NCBI RefSeq assembly: GCF_016107395.1
Contig: NZ_JAAIKO010000038.1
Location: 23,081 to 87,080 of the forward strand
Length of the DNA stretch: 64,000 nt
From: Streptomyces fildesensis
GTDB taxonomy: Bacteria; Actinomycetota; Actinomycetes; Streptomycetales; Streptomycetaceae
Direction: 5' to 3'
Of the stretch, positions 35,449 to 44,564 are shown piece after piece. Under the pieces are notes generated by a model. That model did no database searches, was not told where the DNA came from, and saw nothing but the letters and a program-made list of their open reading frames with translations. Positions within the stretch are counted from its first letter, which is position 1, and each line of letters starts with the position of its first letter. The position numbers and the translations under genes were made by a program.

Positions 35449-36042
35449 TCAGCCGTCCGTTGCCCGTGATCTCAGGACCCTGGCGGCGAAGGCCGCCAGG
35501 TGGGCCCGCAACTGCTTGCGAGACGTCCGCTGTTGGCCGACGAGGTGTTCCACGAGGTCGGCGCGGGTGGCGGCGAGCAGCGCGTGGGCGGTGAAGTCGC
35601 TGTCGGCGAATCCGGGAATCCGTTCCAGCGCGGTCCGGAGGGTGCCGTGCCACAGCTCGTAGTGCTCTGCCGCATAAGGGCTGTCGCCGCCGGTTCCCTC
35701 CAGCGCGAGGGCGAGGTGGCGGTTGTCGAGCTTGAAGCACAGAAGGGCGTCGAGGAGGGCGGGTACCCGCTGGAGGGGCGGGGTGGTGGGCCCCAGAGGT
35801 GGCGCCCCCTCCTCGGCGGCGAGCCGGATCGGCGCGAGCCGCGTCTCGTACAGCGCCTGGATCAGACCGGTGCGGTCGCCGAACCCCCGGAAGAGCGTTG
35901 CCTTGCCGACGCCGGCCGCCGCCGCGATGTCGGCCATGGTGACCGACTGAGGGCTCTCGCACTGGGCGAAGAGTGTGTCGGCGGCGGCGAGAACGGCCTC
36001 CCGGTTGCGCGTGGCGTCCGCGCGTGGCTTGCGTTCGGTCAT
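35449..36042 (-). CDS. TetR-family repressor
   Basis: A 197-residue TetR regulator starting at ATG 36042 behind GGAGGA. The DNA-binding domain reads TRNREAVLAAADTLFAQC, then VTMADIAAAAGVGKATLFRG followed by FGDRTGLI. It is divergent from a SnoaL-like/NmrA gene pair, and two nearly identical palindromes lie between them. It should repress the pair and itself. The ligand-binding domain shows nothing diagnostic. Confidence 0.9.
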   Translation of the reverse strand: MTERKPRADATRNREAVLAAADTLFAQCESPQSVTMADIAAAAGVGKATLFRGFGDRTGLIQALYETRLAPIRLAAEEGAPPLGPTTPPLQRVPALLDALLCFKLDNRHLALALEGTGGDSPYAAEHYELWHGTLRTALERIPGFADSDFTAHALLAATRADLVEHLVGQQRTSRKQLRAHLAAFAARVLRSRATDG

Positions 36043-36062
36043 GCGGTTCCTCCGGTTGCAAA

Positions 36063-36079
36063 ACGGACCCCGGGTCCGT
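36063..36079. promoter_or_regulatory. TetR operator 1
   Basis: ACGGACCCCGGGTCCGT, a perfect 17-base palindrome around one central base, 21 bases upstream of the TetR start. It is repeated with a slightly different centre at 36097-36113. Confidence 0.8.
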
Positions 36080-36096
36080 ATCGTCTCCCATATGAA

Positions 36097-36113
36097 ACGG
36101 ACCCACGGTCCGT
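36097..36113. promoter_or_regulatory. TetR operator 2
   Basis: ACGGACCCACGGTCCGT shares both arms with operator 1. The two sites start 34 bases apart, about three helical turns, so they face the same side of the DNA and may be bound cooperatively. It lies 22 bases before the SnoaL-like gene start. Confidence 0.8.
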
Positions 36114-36134
36114 ATCGTACGGGATGGAGCAACC

Positions 36135-36560
36135 ATGAGCGTGACCACCGCACCGGCGGACCTCTACCGCCACGGCCTGCAGCTACTGCTGGACAAGGAC
36201 ATCCCCGCCTGGACCGACCTGTGGGACGAGGACGGGATCCTCGAGTTCCCCTTCGCCCCGGACGGCTGGCCGAAGCGGCTGGAGGGCAAGGCGGCCGTGG
36301 CCGAGTACATGCGCGGCTACCCCGACCACATAGACCTGCACGACTTCCCCTCCGTGGAGATCCACCAGACCGTCGTCCCGGAGACCATCGTGGTCGAGAT
36401 GCGCGCCGTGGGCCGCCTGGTGGAGACCGACGGCCCCTTCGAGATGACCTACATCGCCGTGGTCACCGTCAGGAACGGCCTCATCACCGGCTACCGCGAC
36501 TACTGGAACCCGCTCGCCGTCCAGGACCCCGCCACCGACTTCGCCGGGAGCAACCGATGA
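36135..36560 (+). CDS. SnoaL-like (NTF2-fold) protein
   Basis: A 141-residue NTF2-fold protein of the SnoaL-like type: DLYRHGLQLLLDKDIPAWTD, then WDEDGILEFPFAP, AEYMRGYPD and TVRNGLITGYRDYWNP. Relatives include polyketide cyclases and many proteins of unknown reaction. Its stop overlaps the start of the NmrA-type reductase gene, so the two work as a unit under the divergent TetR repressor. Confidence 0.85.
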   Translation: MSVTTAPADLYRHGLQLLLDKDIPAWTDLWDEDGILEFPFAPDGWPKRLEGKAAVAEYMRGYPDHIDLHDFPSVEIHQTVVPETIVVEMRAVGRLVETDGPFEMTYIAVVTVRNGLITGYRDYWNPLAVQDPATDFAGSNR

Positions 36561-37411
36561 CCGGGTCCGAGAAGTTCACCCTGGTCATCGGTGCCACCGG
36601 CACCACCGGCAGCCGCGTCGCCGCGCGGCTGGCCGCCGAAGGGCGGCGCGTCAGGGCCGCCGGCCGACGCGCCACCCCCGTGGCCGGGGCCGTTCCCGTA
36701 CGGTTCGACTGGGACGACCCCACCTCCTTCGAAGCCGCGCTCGACGGCGCGGACCGGGTCTATCTCATCCCGCCGCTCGGAGCTCCGGACCCGGCAGCCG
36801 TCATGCTGCCCTTCCTCCGGCAGGCCCGCGCCGCCGGCGTCCACCGGGCGGTCCTGCTCAGCTCGTCGGCGATCCCCGCCGGCGGCCCCGCCGTGGGGCA
36901 GGTGCACCAGGCCCTGCCCGGCCTGTTCTCCGAGTGGGCGGTCCTGCGCCCCTCGTGGTTCATGCAGAACTTCACCGGCGACCACGCGCACGCCCGGACC
37001 ATCAGAGCGGACGGGACCATCCGAACGGCGGCCGGTGAGGGCCGCGTCGGGTTCGTCGACGCCGACGACATCGCCGCCGTCGCCGTACACGCACTGACCG
37101 CGGCACAGGCCCCGAACACCAACCTGATCATCACCGGTCCGCAGGCCCTGAGTTACGACGACATCGCCGCCGTCCTCACCCGGGCCACCGGCCGGACCGT
37201 CACCCATGACCGGCTGACCTACGAGCAGATGCGCGACCGCCTGGCCGCCGACATGCCCGCCGGGTTCGCCGCGATGCTCGCCGGCATGGACCGCGCCATC
37301 GCCGAAGGCGCCGAGGACCGCACCACCGACACCGTCCAGCGCCTCACCGGTCGCGCACCGCACAGCTTCCGCGCTTTCGCGGAACGGGAGTTGGACCGGA
37401 TCCGGGGCTGA
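36557..37411 (+). CDS. NmrA-family NAD(P)-binding protein
   Basis: A 284-residue atypical short-chain dehydrogenase of the NmrA/ergot-alkaloid AgnB-like group. The Rossmann motif is VIGATGTTGSRVAARLAAEG; later segments include VYLIPPLGAPDPA, AVLLSSSAIPAG and LRPSWFMQNFTGDH. A YxxxK catalytic pair is not evident, as is common for NmrA proteins, so it may be a redox sensor or reductase. The ATGA overlap with the SnoaL-like gene indicates tight coupling. Confidence 0.85.
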   Translation: MTGSEKFTLVIGATGTTGSRVAARLAAEGRRVRAAGRRATPVAGAVPVRFDWDDPTSFEAALDGADRVYLIPPLGAPDPAAVMLPFLRQARAAGVHRAVLLSSSAIPAGGPAVGQVHQALPGLFSEWAVLRPSWFMQNFTGDHAHARTIRADGTIRTAAGEGRVGFVDADDIAAVAVHALTAAQAPNTNLIITGPQALSYDDIAAVLTRATGRTVTHDRLTYEQMRDRLAADMPAGFAAMLAGMDRAIAEGAEDRTTDTVQRLTGRAPHSFRAFAERELDRIRG

Positions 37412-37451
37412 GGTCCCCCGGATCCCCGCCGCCGCGAGCCCGAGGGACGCG

Positions 37452-38366
37452 TCAGCCGGTAGCGTCCGTCAACCGGGTACGGGCCAGCGCGTGGGCGCGG
37501 TCGAGGGCGTCGGCAGCGGCGCAGACGACGTCCGGCTGTACGCCGGTGCCCTCCCAGTCGGTGCCGGAGACCGGGTTGATCGCGCGGCCGGTCGGGATGC
37601 TCGCCTCCAGATGCGGGTGCACCGTCCAGCCCTGGCGGGGATGCGCACCGCCGAGCGTCACATCGCCGACGACAACGGCACGGCCCAACTGCTGCAGGTC
37701 GTAGGCCAGTTCCTCCGCAGCGGAGAAGGTGCTGCCGCTGGTCAGCACGTACAGCGGCTTGCTGCCGCCGAAGCGTGCTCCGGGGACGTACGGCAGGCTC
37801 CAGGACTGCCCGAACCGTTCACCGTCGCGCCAGTACATGGTGTTGAGGTGGGTGCGCTCATCGAGCAGGTAGCTGCAGACGAACGCGACCGTGTCCGGGT
37901 CCCCGCCGCGGTTGCCGCGCACGTCCAGAACGAGGGCGTCGGCCCGGGCGACCAGGGTGAGCGCGGCCGCCAGCGGCTCGGCGGCCCAGTCCAGCGGGAA
38001 GAGCATGGGAGTCAGCTCCAGCACGGCGACCCCGCCGTCCCGCAGCTCCACCCGGGGAACACCGCCGAGCGTGGCGTCGAAATCCCTGCGCATGGCGGCC
38101 AGGGCGGCAGCGCCCCGCTCCTTCGGCACCGGTTCGGTGTGATGGAGCAGCCGCAGGTGCCGGTCGCCGTTGACCGACTGCAGGTCGGTCGTGACCAGCC
38201 GGCTGAGCTCCTCCGCGCTGTCGACGTCGTACGCCCCCTCGGCGAGGCGCCGCCGCAACAGGGTCGCGAGGCGCTCGGCCTCTTCGGGGAAAACGTAGTG
38301 CTCCAGAACGAGTTGGGCCGTCTCCTCGATGACGGGAGCGGTACTGATCTGCGTCATGGTGGTCAT
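37452..38366 (-). CDS. S41-family (tail-specific/IRBP-like) peptidase
   Basis: A 304-residue S41 peptidase homologue. An N-terminal helical IRBP-like domain (LVLEHYVFPEEAERLATLL) leads into the core with ADALVLDVRGNRGGDPDTV and the nucleophile serine in VLTSGSTFSAAEELAYDLQ. A closing NPVSGTDWEGTGVQPDV segment is typical. No signal peptide is present, unlike many S41 members, so it may act inside the cell. It is divergent from an ArsR-type regulator across 57 bases, which suggests regulation by that gene. Confidence 0.88.
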   Translation of the reverse strand: MTTMTQISTAPVIEETAQLVLEHYVFPEEAERLATLLRRRLAEGAYDVDSAEELSRLVTTDLQSVNGDRHLRLLHHTEPVPKERGAAALAAMRRDFDATLGGVPRVELRDGGVAVLELTPMLFPLDWAAEPLAAALTLVARADALVLDVRGNRGGDPDTVAFVCSYLLDERTHLNTMYWRDGERFGQSWSLPYVPGARFGGSKPLYVLTSGSTFSAAEELAYDLQQLGRAVVVGDVTLGGAHPRQGWTVHPHLEASIPTGRAINPVSGTDWEGTGVQPDVVCAAADALDRAHALARTRLTDATG

Positions 38367-38423
38367 GGCAGGGAGTAGAACACCGCTCTTCCAAAAGCGT
38401 CAAGAGTATTGGACACTTAGCTC

Positions 38424-38966
38424 ATGCCCGAGCAACCCTCTTACCCCCCGACGCCTCAGGAAGTCCAGGAGATCGGCTCGCCGGAGCAGTTCGCGGCGCT
38501 CGCCCACCCGCTGCGCCAACGGCTGCTGTTCGCCCTGGGCCTTCGCCCCGCCACCATCAGCCAGCTCGCGGCGCACCTCGAGACCGCCAAGGGCAACGTC
38601 GCACACCACCTGAAGGTGCTGCGGACGGCCGGCCTCGTCCACGTCGCCGAGACCCGGCAGGTCCGGGGCGGCACCGAGCAGTACTACCAGCGCGTCGCCC
38701 GGCGCATGATCGTCGCCGAACCCGAGGCGGCCGGCACGGCGGCGATGCTCGGCGCCTTCGCCCAGGAACTGGACCGCTCCCCCGCCGAGACCCATCTGAC
38801 CCTGCGCCACTTGCACCTGAGCCCCGCCAAGGCGCAACGTCTCGGCGAAAGGCTGGCCCGGCTGATCGACGAGACCGAGGAGGACGCCGAGTCCGAACCG
38901 GTGCACGGCATGCTGTTCGCCCTGTACCAGCACGCACAGCTCCCCGAACCCGGCGGTTCGGCCTAG
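38424..38966 (+). CDS. ArsR-like winged-helix regulator
   Basis: A 180-residue regulator with an N-terminal ArsR/HTH_20 domain: FAALAHPLRQRLLFALG, TISQLAAHLETAKGNVAHHL and VLRTAGLVHVAETRQVRGG. There are no arsenic- or metal-binding cysteines, so it is not a classic metal sensor. The helical C-terminal part is typical of actinomycete regulators with unknown signals. Divergent from the S41 peptidase. Its last four bases overlap the convergent VOC gene. Confidence 0.85.
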   Translation: MPEQPSYPPTPQEVQEIGSPEQFAALAHPLRQRLLFALGLRPATISQLAAHLETAKGNVAHHLKVLRTAGLVHVAETRQVRGGTEQYYQRVARRMIVAEPEAAGTAAMLGAFAQELDRSPAETHLTLRHLHLSPAKAQRLGERLARLIDETEEDAESEPVHGMLFALYQHAQLPEPGGSA

Positions 38967-39790
38967 ACCGTGTCCGACGGCTGGTGGGGCGTCGCTTCCT
39001 CCGGGCCGATCTCCGCGGTCTGTGCGGCGACGCTGAACAGCGTGCCTTCCGGATCCCGGAGGAGTGTCGCCAAACCCGGCGCGGTGTCGTCCGGCGCGCT
39101 GACGATCGCTCCGCCCGCCGCTTCGGCGCGTTCTGCGGCCATGTTCGGGTGGGGGGTTCTGAAGGTGACCTGCCAGCGCGGGCGGACCTTCGGGTCCGGG
39201 GCCTCCTCCACCGCTCCGCCGTGCAGGGCGGCCACCGTGCGGCCGTTGATGTCGACGAACACCTGGTCGTTCTCGTACCGCAGGGTGCAGCGCTCGGGTG
39301 GTTCGGTGTCCCAGCCCAGGGCCTCGCTGTAGAAGATCGCCGCCGCGAAGACATCCCGGGTGTGCAGCTCGATCCACAGACCCCGACCGCCGCCCCTGGG
39401 GGACCAGTGCGGCTCCCGTGGCCCTTCCCACAGGGCGAACGGCGCGCCTGCCGGATCGATGGCCCAGGCCACCCGGCCCGGACCGAACGGGAGTGGGCCG
39501 ACGGCGACGGTACCGCCCCGTTCACGGATCCGCCCGGCGGCACGGTCCACGCTGTCGACCGCGAAGTGCACCGACCAGCAGGCCGGAACGCCGAAGGAGT
39601 GTCCTGTCTCGCCGAGACCGGCGATCGGTTCGCCGTCGCTGATCGCCTCGGCGTACTCGTCGAGCCCGAATCCGGGCCGGTACTGCCAGCCGAGCACGCG
39701 GTTGTAGAAGGCCTTGCTCGCCGGCAGGTCGGCGGCGGTCAGGGTCACCCAACACGGCGCTCCCTGGACCGCGCTTTCAGAAGGAGCCAT
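38963..39790 (-). CDS. Two-domain VOC protein (paralogue)
   Basis: A 275-residue tandem glyoxalase-fold protein with the layout of the 12985-13764 gene: VQGAPCWVTLTAADLPASKA, FYNRVLGWQYRP and DPAGAPFALWEGP in domain one; GLWIELHTRDVFAAAIFYSE and DPEGTLFSVAAQ in domain two. A typical metal set is not complete by eye. Substrate unknown. Confidence 0.85.
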   Translation of the reverse strand: MAPSESAVQGAPCWVTLTAADLPASKAFYNRVLGWQYRPGFGLDEYAEAISDGEPIAGLGETGHSFGVPACWSVHFAVDSVDRAAGRIRERGGTVAVGPLPFGPGRVAWAIDPAGAPFALWEGPREPHWSPRGGGRGLWIELHTRDVFAAAIFYSEALGWDTEPPERCTLRYENDQVFVDINGRTVAALHGGAVEEAPDPKVRPRWQVTFRTPHPNMAAERAEAAGGAIVSAPDDTAPGLATLLRDPEGTLFSVAAQTAEIGPEEATPHQPSDTV

Positions 39791-39938
39791 GTCTGCAGCC
39801 TCGCCTCACGCAGGGGGACACCGTTCACTTTGCCACTGTTCATGCCTGTTCGCTGGCGTTGACACCCTTATGCCGCACGTGGACCCGACAGCGGCCGCGG
39901 ACCGGTACCGCGAACGGCGGTCACGGCCGACAGGGTCG

Positions 39939-40976
39939 TCACGCAGAGTCACCGTCCGAGGGCGGCTTCCGGGTACGTGTCCACTCCGTGAGCTGGGGTG
40001 CGGTCCAGGTGTTGACGACCCGCTCCGCCGGCACTCCGCAGGTCTCGGCGCGCGCGCATCCCAGAATCTGCCAGTCGAGCTGACCGGGCGCGTGGGCGTC
40101 CGTGTCGACGGCGAAGAACACCCCGGCGTCGACGGCCTGGACCAGCAGGTCGCGCGGCGGGTCCAGCCGTTCCGGGCGGCTGTTGATCTCGACCGCCGTT
40201 CCGGCCTCCGCGCAGGCCGCGAAGACCTCTGCCGCGTCGAACTGCGACGGCGGGCGGTTCCGCCCCGACAGCAGACGGCCGGTGCAGTGCCCCAGGACGT
40301 CCATCAGCGGGTTGCCGACCGCATTGATCATGCGCCGGGTCATGGCGGGAGAGTCCATCCGCAGCTCGGAGTGGCTCGAGGCGACCACCAGATCGAGCTG
40401 GTCGAGCAGGTCGGGTTCCTGGTCGAGGGAGCCGTCGGCGAGGATGTCGCACTCGATACCCGTCAGCAGGCGGAACGGAGCCCACCGCTCGTTCAGTTCG
40501 GCCACCACCTCCAGCTGCCGGCGCAGCCGCTCGGCCGTCAGTCCGTTGGCGATGGTCAGGCGGGGCGAGTGGTCGGTGAGCACAGCCCATTCGTGCCCGA
40601 GTTCCGCCGCGGTCCGGCCCATCGCCTCGATGGGGCTGCCGCCGTCCGACCAGTCCGAATGCAGATGGCAGTCGCCGCGCAGCAGGGCGCGCAGCGCCGT
40701 TCCGCCCTCCGCGAGCGGCGCCGCCGCCTCCGCCTCCAGCCGTTCGAGGTAGCCGGGCACGGCCCCGGCCAGCGCCTCTTTGACGACCTGGGCCGTCTTG
40801 GGACCGATGCCCTTCTCCGCCTGCAGCGTGCCGGCCGCCGACCGTGCGGCGACCTCCTCGGGCCCTAGCCCCGCGACCACCTCCGACGCCGTACGGAACG
40901 CATCCACCCGGTACGTCGCCGCTTGGGCGCGCTCCAGCAGAAAGGCGATCCGGTCCAGCGCCTTCACCGGTTCCAT
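39939..40976 (-). CDS. PHP-domain phosphoesterase with helix-hairpin-helix N-terminus
   Basis: A 345-residue protein. ATG 40976 has GAGGAGG upstream. Residues about 1-85 form a PolX-like helical/HhH region (LDRIAFLLERAQAATYRVDA, EKGIGPKTAQVVKEAL). Residues about 100-345 are a PHP domain with its metal ligands in GDCHLHSDWSDGG, VLTDHSP, GIECDI, SSHSEL, MDVLGHCTG, AVEINSRP and VDTDAHAPG. It corresponds to the outer parts of bacterial PolX without the polymerase centre. The likely activity is a metal-dependent phosphoesterase or 3'-5' nuclease, possibly in DNA repair. The 300 bases upstream hold no gene. Confidence 0.9.
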   Translation of the reverse strand: MEPVKALDRIAFLLERAQAATYRVDAFRTASEVVAGLGPEEVAARSAAGTLQAEKGIGPKTAQVVKEALAGAVPGYLERLEAEAAAPLAEGGTALRALLRGDCHLHSDWSDGGSPIEAMGRTAAELGHEWAVLTDHSPRLTIANGLTAERLRRQLEVVAELNERWAPFRLLTGIECDILADGSLDQEPDLLDQLDLVVASSHSELRMDSPAMTRRMINAVGNPLMDVLGHCTGRLLSGRNRPPSQFDAAEVFAACAEAGTAVEINSRPERLDPPRDLLVQAVDAGVFFAVDTDAHAPGQLDWQILGCARAETCGVPAERVVNTWTAPQLTEWTRTRKPPSDGDSA

Positions 40977-41280
40977 CGTGGCCTCCTCGGGCCGGCCGCC
41001 TGCCTCCGCCGGTCGCCGTCGCCGCGGGAGCGGCACGTCGGCGGGCCCGCCGCACCGTTCCACTCTCGCCCGGCACCGCTGCCGGCGCACCCCGGACGCC
41101 CTGCGCGCCGGATCACCGTGCTCCGACGGTGACCTGGTCGGGCCTTGATCGTTTCAGTGATGGCGGCCGGCGCAGTGAGTCCGGTCGCGGATCCGTAGCC
41201 GCGGCCGGCACACGCGTCACGGGGCGGGGTCCTGGGATTTACAGCCTGCCGCGCGTGCGGAGGCGTGGGGAGTTTCACCG

Positions 41281-43104
41281 ATGTGTGGGCTGGCCGGCTA
41301 TGCCGGGTTCGCGGGTTGCGCGCCCTCGGGGACCGAAGAGGTCTCCCTCAAGGAGATGACGGAGACGCTGGCCTGCCGGGGGCCGGATGCCTCGGCTGCC
41401 TGGACCGGGGATGCGGCGGGGCTGGGGCACACCCGCCTGGCCACCGTCGACCTGATCGGCGGGCGTCAGCCGCTGGTGCTGACGCGGGGCGGGCCCACGG
41501 CTCTGGCGGTGGTGTTCACCGGTGAGGTGTACAACCACGCGGAGCTGCGGGCGGAACTGACCGCGCGCGGGCGCCGGTTCAGGACCCGCTGCGACAGCGA
41601 GGTGGTACTGCAGGCCGTCGACGCCTGGGGCGAACAGGCTCCGGCCCGCATGGAGGGGATGTTCGCGTACGCGGCATGGGAGCCCGCGCACCGGCGGCTG
41701 ACCCTGGTGCGCGACCGGTTCGGGATCAAGCCGCTGTGCTACGCGCGGACCAGCGATGGGGTGGTGTTCGGCTCCGAGCCCAAGGCGGTGCTGGCGCACC
41801 CTGCCGTGCCGGCCCGGCTGGAGCTGGACGGGCTGCGGGAACTGTTGCTGTCCGCCCACCCGATGATCAAGACACCGGGGCGCAGCGCCTTCGCGGGGCT
41901 ACGGGAGATCGAGCCCGGCACCGTGACGACCCTGACTCCCGACGGTGTGCGTACCCGCCGCTACTGGTCGCTGACGCCCGCCGAACACCGTGACGACCTT
42001 CCGACCACGGTGGAGCGGGTGCGCACCCTGCTGGGCCAGGCCGTCACCGGGCAGTTGCGGGCCGATGTCCCGGTCAGTGTCCTGCTGTCCGGCGGGCTGG
42101 ACTCCAGCGCCATCGCCGCCCTGGCCCGCCCCGAGGTCGACGTCCTGCACACGCTGTCGGTGGACCTGGGCGCCGGCGCCTCCGGCCAGGACGCCATGGA
42201 GCGCGACCCGGACGGACCCTACGCCGACCTGATGGTGCGCCATCTGGACACCGCGCACCGCACGGTCGCCCCGGCGGCCCAGGATCTCGCGGATCCGTCC
42301 CACCGCTCCCGTGTCGGCTCTTTGCGCGACGGGTTGACGATGGGCGACTTCGACACGTCGCTGATGCTGCTGTTCCGCGCGGTCCGCGAGCACTTCCCGG
42401 TCACCCTGTCCGGAGAGGGGGCCGATGAAATCTTCGGCGGCTACCGCTGGTTCACCCCTCGGGTTACGGCAGTAGAATCCTTTCCCTGGGACACCGTGCT
42501 GGACCGGTCGGACCTCACCCGGCTGCTCGACCCCGCTCTGGCCGCGGCTCTGGAACTGCCCGCGCACCGCGCCGACCTGCACGCGGCCGCAGCCGCCGAG
42601 ATCGAGCACCTGCCGGGCACCACGCCCGGCGAGGCCGCGCTGCGCCGCGACAGCTACCTCAACCTGACCCGTTTCCTGCCCTGCCTGCTGGACCGCACCG
42701 ACCGTCTCAGCATGGGCTCAGGCCTGGAGGTCCGGGTTCCGTTCCTTGACCACCGGCTGGTCGAGTACGTCTTCAACACCCCCTGGGAGTTCAAGACCTT
42801 CGACGGCCGCGAGAAGAGCCTGCTGCGCGCCGCCGTCGCGGACCTGCTCCCCCCACCGGTCCTGGCCCGCCGCAAGAGCCCCTATCCGATGGTCCGCGAC
42901 CCCGCCTACCGTGCCGCGCTCACCGGTCAGGTCAGCCGGCTGCTCGCCACCGGAAGCCCGGCCACCGACCTGCTCGACGTGCGCGCGGTGCGGAGTCTGC
43001 TGCTGGAACCCTCCGGCACGAAACGTTTCCCCCGTGAGGGGCTGGAGCTCGTCCTGGACCTGGACCTGTGGCTGCGCACCCACCGGCCCGCTCTGCACCT
43101 CTGA
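41281..43104 (+). CDS. asnB: Asparagine synthetase (glutamine-hydrolysing) family protein
   Basis: A 607-residue AsnB-type enzyme. It begins MCGLAG, so C2 is the free N-terminal nucleophile of the class II amidotransferase domain (about 1-215: ACRGPDA, TGEVYNHAELR, CDSEVVLQA, DRFGIKPL). The synthetase domain has the PP-loop VLLSGGLDSSAIAAL and SGEGADEIFGGYRW, then RMSMGSGLEVRVPFLDH-like LSMGSGLEVRVPFLD. All key residues appear intact. It may make asparagine, or amidate another carboxylate in a biosynthetic step, since an unusual thiolase homologue follows after 101 bases in the same direction. Confidence 0.92.
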   Translation: MCGLAGYAGFAGCAPSGTEEVSLKEMTETLACRGPDASAAWTGDAAGLGHTRLATVDLIGGRQPLVLTRGGPTALAVVFTGEVYNHAELRAELTARGRRFRTRCDSEVVLQAVDAWGEQAPARMEGMFAYAAWEPAHRRLTLVRDRFGIKPLCYARTSDGVVFGSEPKAVLAHPAVPARLELDGLRELLLSAHPMIKTPGRSAFAGLREIEPGTVTTLTPDGVRTRRYWSLTPAEHRDDLPTTVERVRTLLGQAVTGQLRADVPVSVLLSGGLDSSAIAALARPEVDVLHTLSVDLGAGASGQDAMERDPDGPYADLMVRHLDTAHRTVAPAAQDLADPSHRSRVGSLRDGLTMGDFDTSLMLLFRAVREHFPVTLSGEGADEIFGGYRWFTPRVTAVESFPWDTVLDRSDLTRLLDPALAAALELPAHRADLHAAAAAEIEHLPGTTPGEAALRRDSYLNLTRFLPCLLDRTDRLSMGSGLEVRVPFLDHRLVEYVFNTPWEFKTFDGREKSLLRAAVADLLPPPVLARRKSPYPMVRDPAYRAALTGQVSRLLATGSPATDLLDVRAVRSLLLEPSGTKRFPREGLELVLDLDLWLRTHRPALHL

Positions 43105-43205
43105 ATCTCCGCCCACCTCCGGACACGCGCCGGAACTTCTCCTGGCACTACGAACACCGCCCCGAACGTCCCCTCCCACCACCCCGATCGCACAGGATGT
43201 CCGCC

Positions 43206-44426
43206 ATGCAGCACGCCGTGATCGTCTCCACCGTCCGCACACCCATCGGCCGCGCCCACAAGGGCTCGCTGGCCGCGGTGCGCCCCGACGACCTGCTCGC
43301 CCGTACCGTCGCCGAGGCCCTCGCCCGCGTTCCGGGGCTGCTACCGGAAAGCGTGGACGACCTGGTCGTCGGCTGTGCGCTGCCCGGCGGGGAGCAGGGG
43401 TTCAACATCGCCCGGATCGCCGCGATCCTGCTCGGCTGGGACCACGTCCCCGGCGTCACCGTCAACCGCTTCTGCACCTCCTCCCTGCAGGCCGTCCGCA
43501 TGGCCGCCCAGGCCGTGCGCTGCGGTGACGCCGATGTCGTCGTCGCGGCCGGGGTCGAGTCCCAGTCCCGGCTCGCCCACGGCAGCTCGGACACCTGGCC
43601 CGGCACCGAGAACCCCGCCTTCGGAGTCGCCGGGCAGCGCACCGTCGAGCGCTCAGGCCCGGGCACGGCGCCCTGGAGCGACCCTCGGGACAAGGGCGGG
43701 ACGCCCGACCCCTACATCCCGGTAGGTCTCGCCGCCGAGAACGTCGCCGACGTCTACGGCATCACCCGCACCGACATGGACGCCTACGCCGCCCGTTCCC
43801 ACCGGCTCACCCAACTCGCCCTCGCCGAGAGCTTCCACTTCGGTGACATCGTCGCGGTGAAGAGCCCTGACGGTACGACCACCGCGACGGACGACTGCCC
43901 CCGCACCGGAGTGACCGAACGGACCCTCGCCGCCCTGCCGCCGCGCTTCCGTCCCGACGGCCGGATCACCGTGGGCAACAGCGCGCCACTGTCGGACGGA
44001 GCCGCGGCCGTCGTCGTGATGTCCGAGGAGTACGCCCGCGCCCACGGCCACATCCCGCTGGCCAGGATCCTCTCGACCGGCGTCAGCGCCGCCACACCCG
44101 AGACCGAAGGCCCGGCCCCGGTCGCCGCGACCCGGACGGCACTCGCGCGGGCCGGGCTGTCGCTGTCGGACCTCGACACCGTCGCCGGGAACGAGCCCTT
44201 CGCCGCCCAGGTCCTGGCCTACTGCGCCGAACTGGGCCTGGACCCCGAGCGGATGAACCCGCACGGCGGGTCCATCGCCCTGGGCGAGCCGTACGGAGCG
44301 GCCGGGGCCCGGCTGACCACCACCGCGCTCACGGCGCTGCGCCATGACGACCGGAGCACCGCCCTGGTCAGCGTCGTCGCCGCGGGAGGTCAGGGCATGG
44401 CCATGGTCCTGGAGCGCACCTCGTAG
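43206..44426 (+). CDS. Thiolase-fold protein lacking the catalytic His and C-terminal Cys
   Basis: A 406-residue acetyl-CoA acetyltransferase homologue. ATG 43206 (AGGA eight bases upstream) gives the family start MQHAVIVSTVRTPIGRA. The acyl-accepting cysteine is present (C90 in NRFCTSSLQA), as is the NEPFAAQ motif. Two residues essential in standard thiolases are replaced: GHP in GGAIALGHP is here GGSIALGEP (E361), and the proton-shuttling cysteine of CIGGGQG is V391 in VSVVAAGGQG. It should still form an acyl-enzyme, but not carry out ordinary reversible Claisen condensation. The gene is otherwise intact and follows asnB. Confidence 0.85.
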   Translation: MQHAVIVSTVRTPIGRAHKGSLAAVRPDDLLARTVAEALARVPGLLPESVDDLVVGCALPGGEQGFNIARIAAILLGWDHVPGVTVNRFCTSSLQAVRMAAQAVRCGDADVVVAAGVESQSRLAHGSSDTWPGTENPAFGVAGQRTVERSGPGTAPWSDPRDKGGTPDPYIPVGLAAENVADVYGITRTDMDAYAARSHRLTQLALAESFHFGDIVAVKSPDGTTTATDDCPRTGVTERTLAALPPRFRPDGRITVGNSAPLSDGAAAVVVMSEEYARAHGHIPLARILSTGVSAATPETEGPAPVAATRTALARAGLSLSDLDTVAGNEPFAAQVLAYCAELGLDPERMNPHGGSIALGEPYGAAGARLTTTALTALRHDDRSTALVSVVAAGGQGMAMVLERTS

Positions 44427-44467
44427 ACCGGTCCGCCGCCGACCGTGCGGCGGACCGCGTCCGGGCC

Positions 44468-44510
44468 GGGAACAGCGTCAACGACCTTGCAGGGCCTTGA
44501 CGTTGTTCCC
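44468..44510. repeat. Imperfect 20-base inverted repeat next to integrase
   Basis: GGGAACAGCGTCAACGACCT and AGGGCCTTGACGTTGTTCCC pair at 17 of 20 positions with a three-base loop, 41 bases after the thiolase stop. It may be a terminator for that gene, or the core of an attachment site, since the integrase 3' end is 110 bases away. Confidence 0.5.
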
Positions 44511-44564
44511 GAACGCCACATGCAGAGCTCTCACCTGCGAGAGCACGGTTTCCGGGGCGAGTAT

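Noticed and set aside
44468..44510. Possible tRNA gene as integrase target
   Set aside because: The inverted repeat cannot fold into a cloverleaf and lacks the T-loop and acceptor features; no tRNA was found anywhere in the window.
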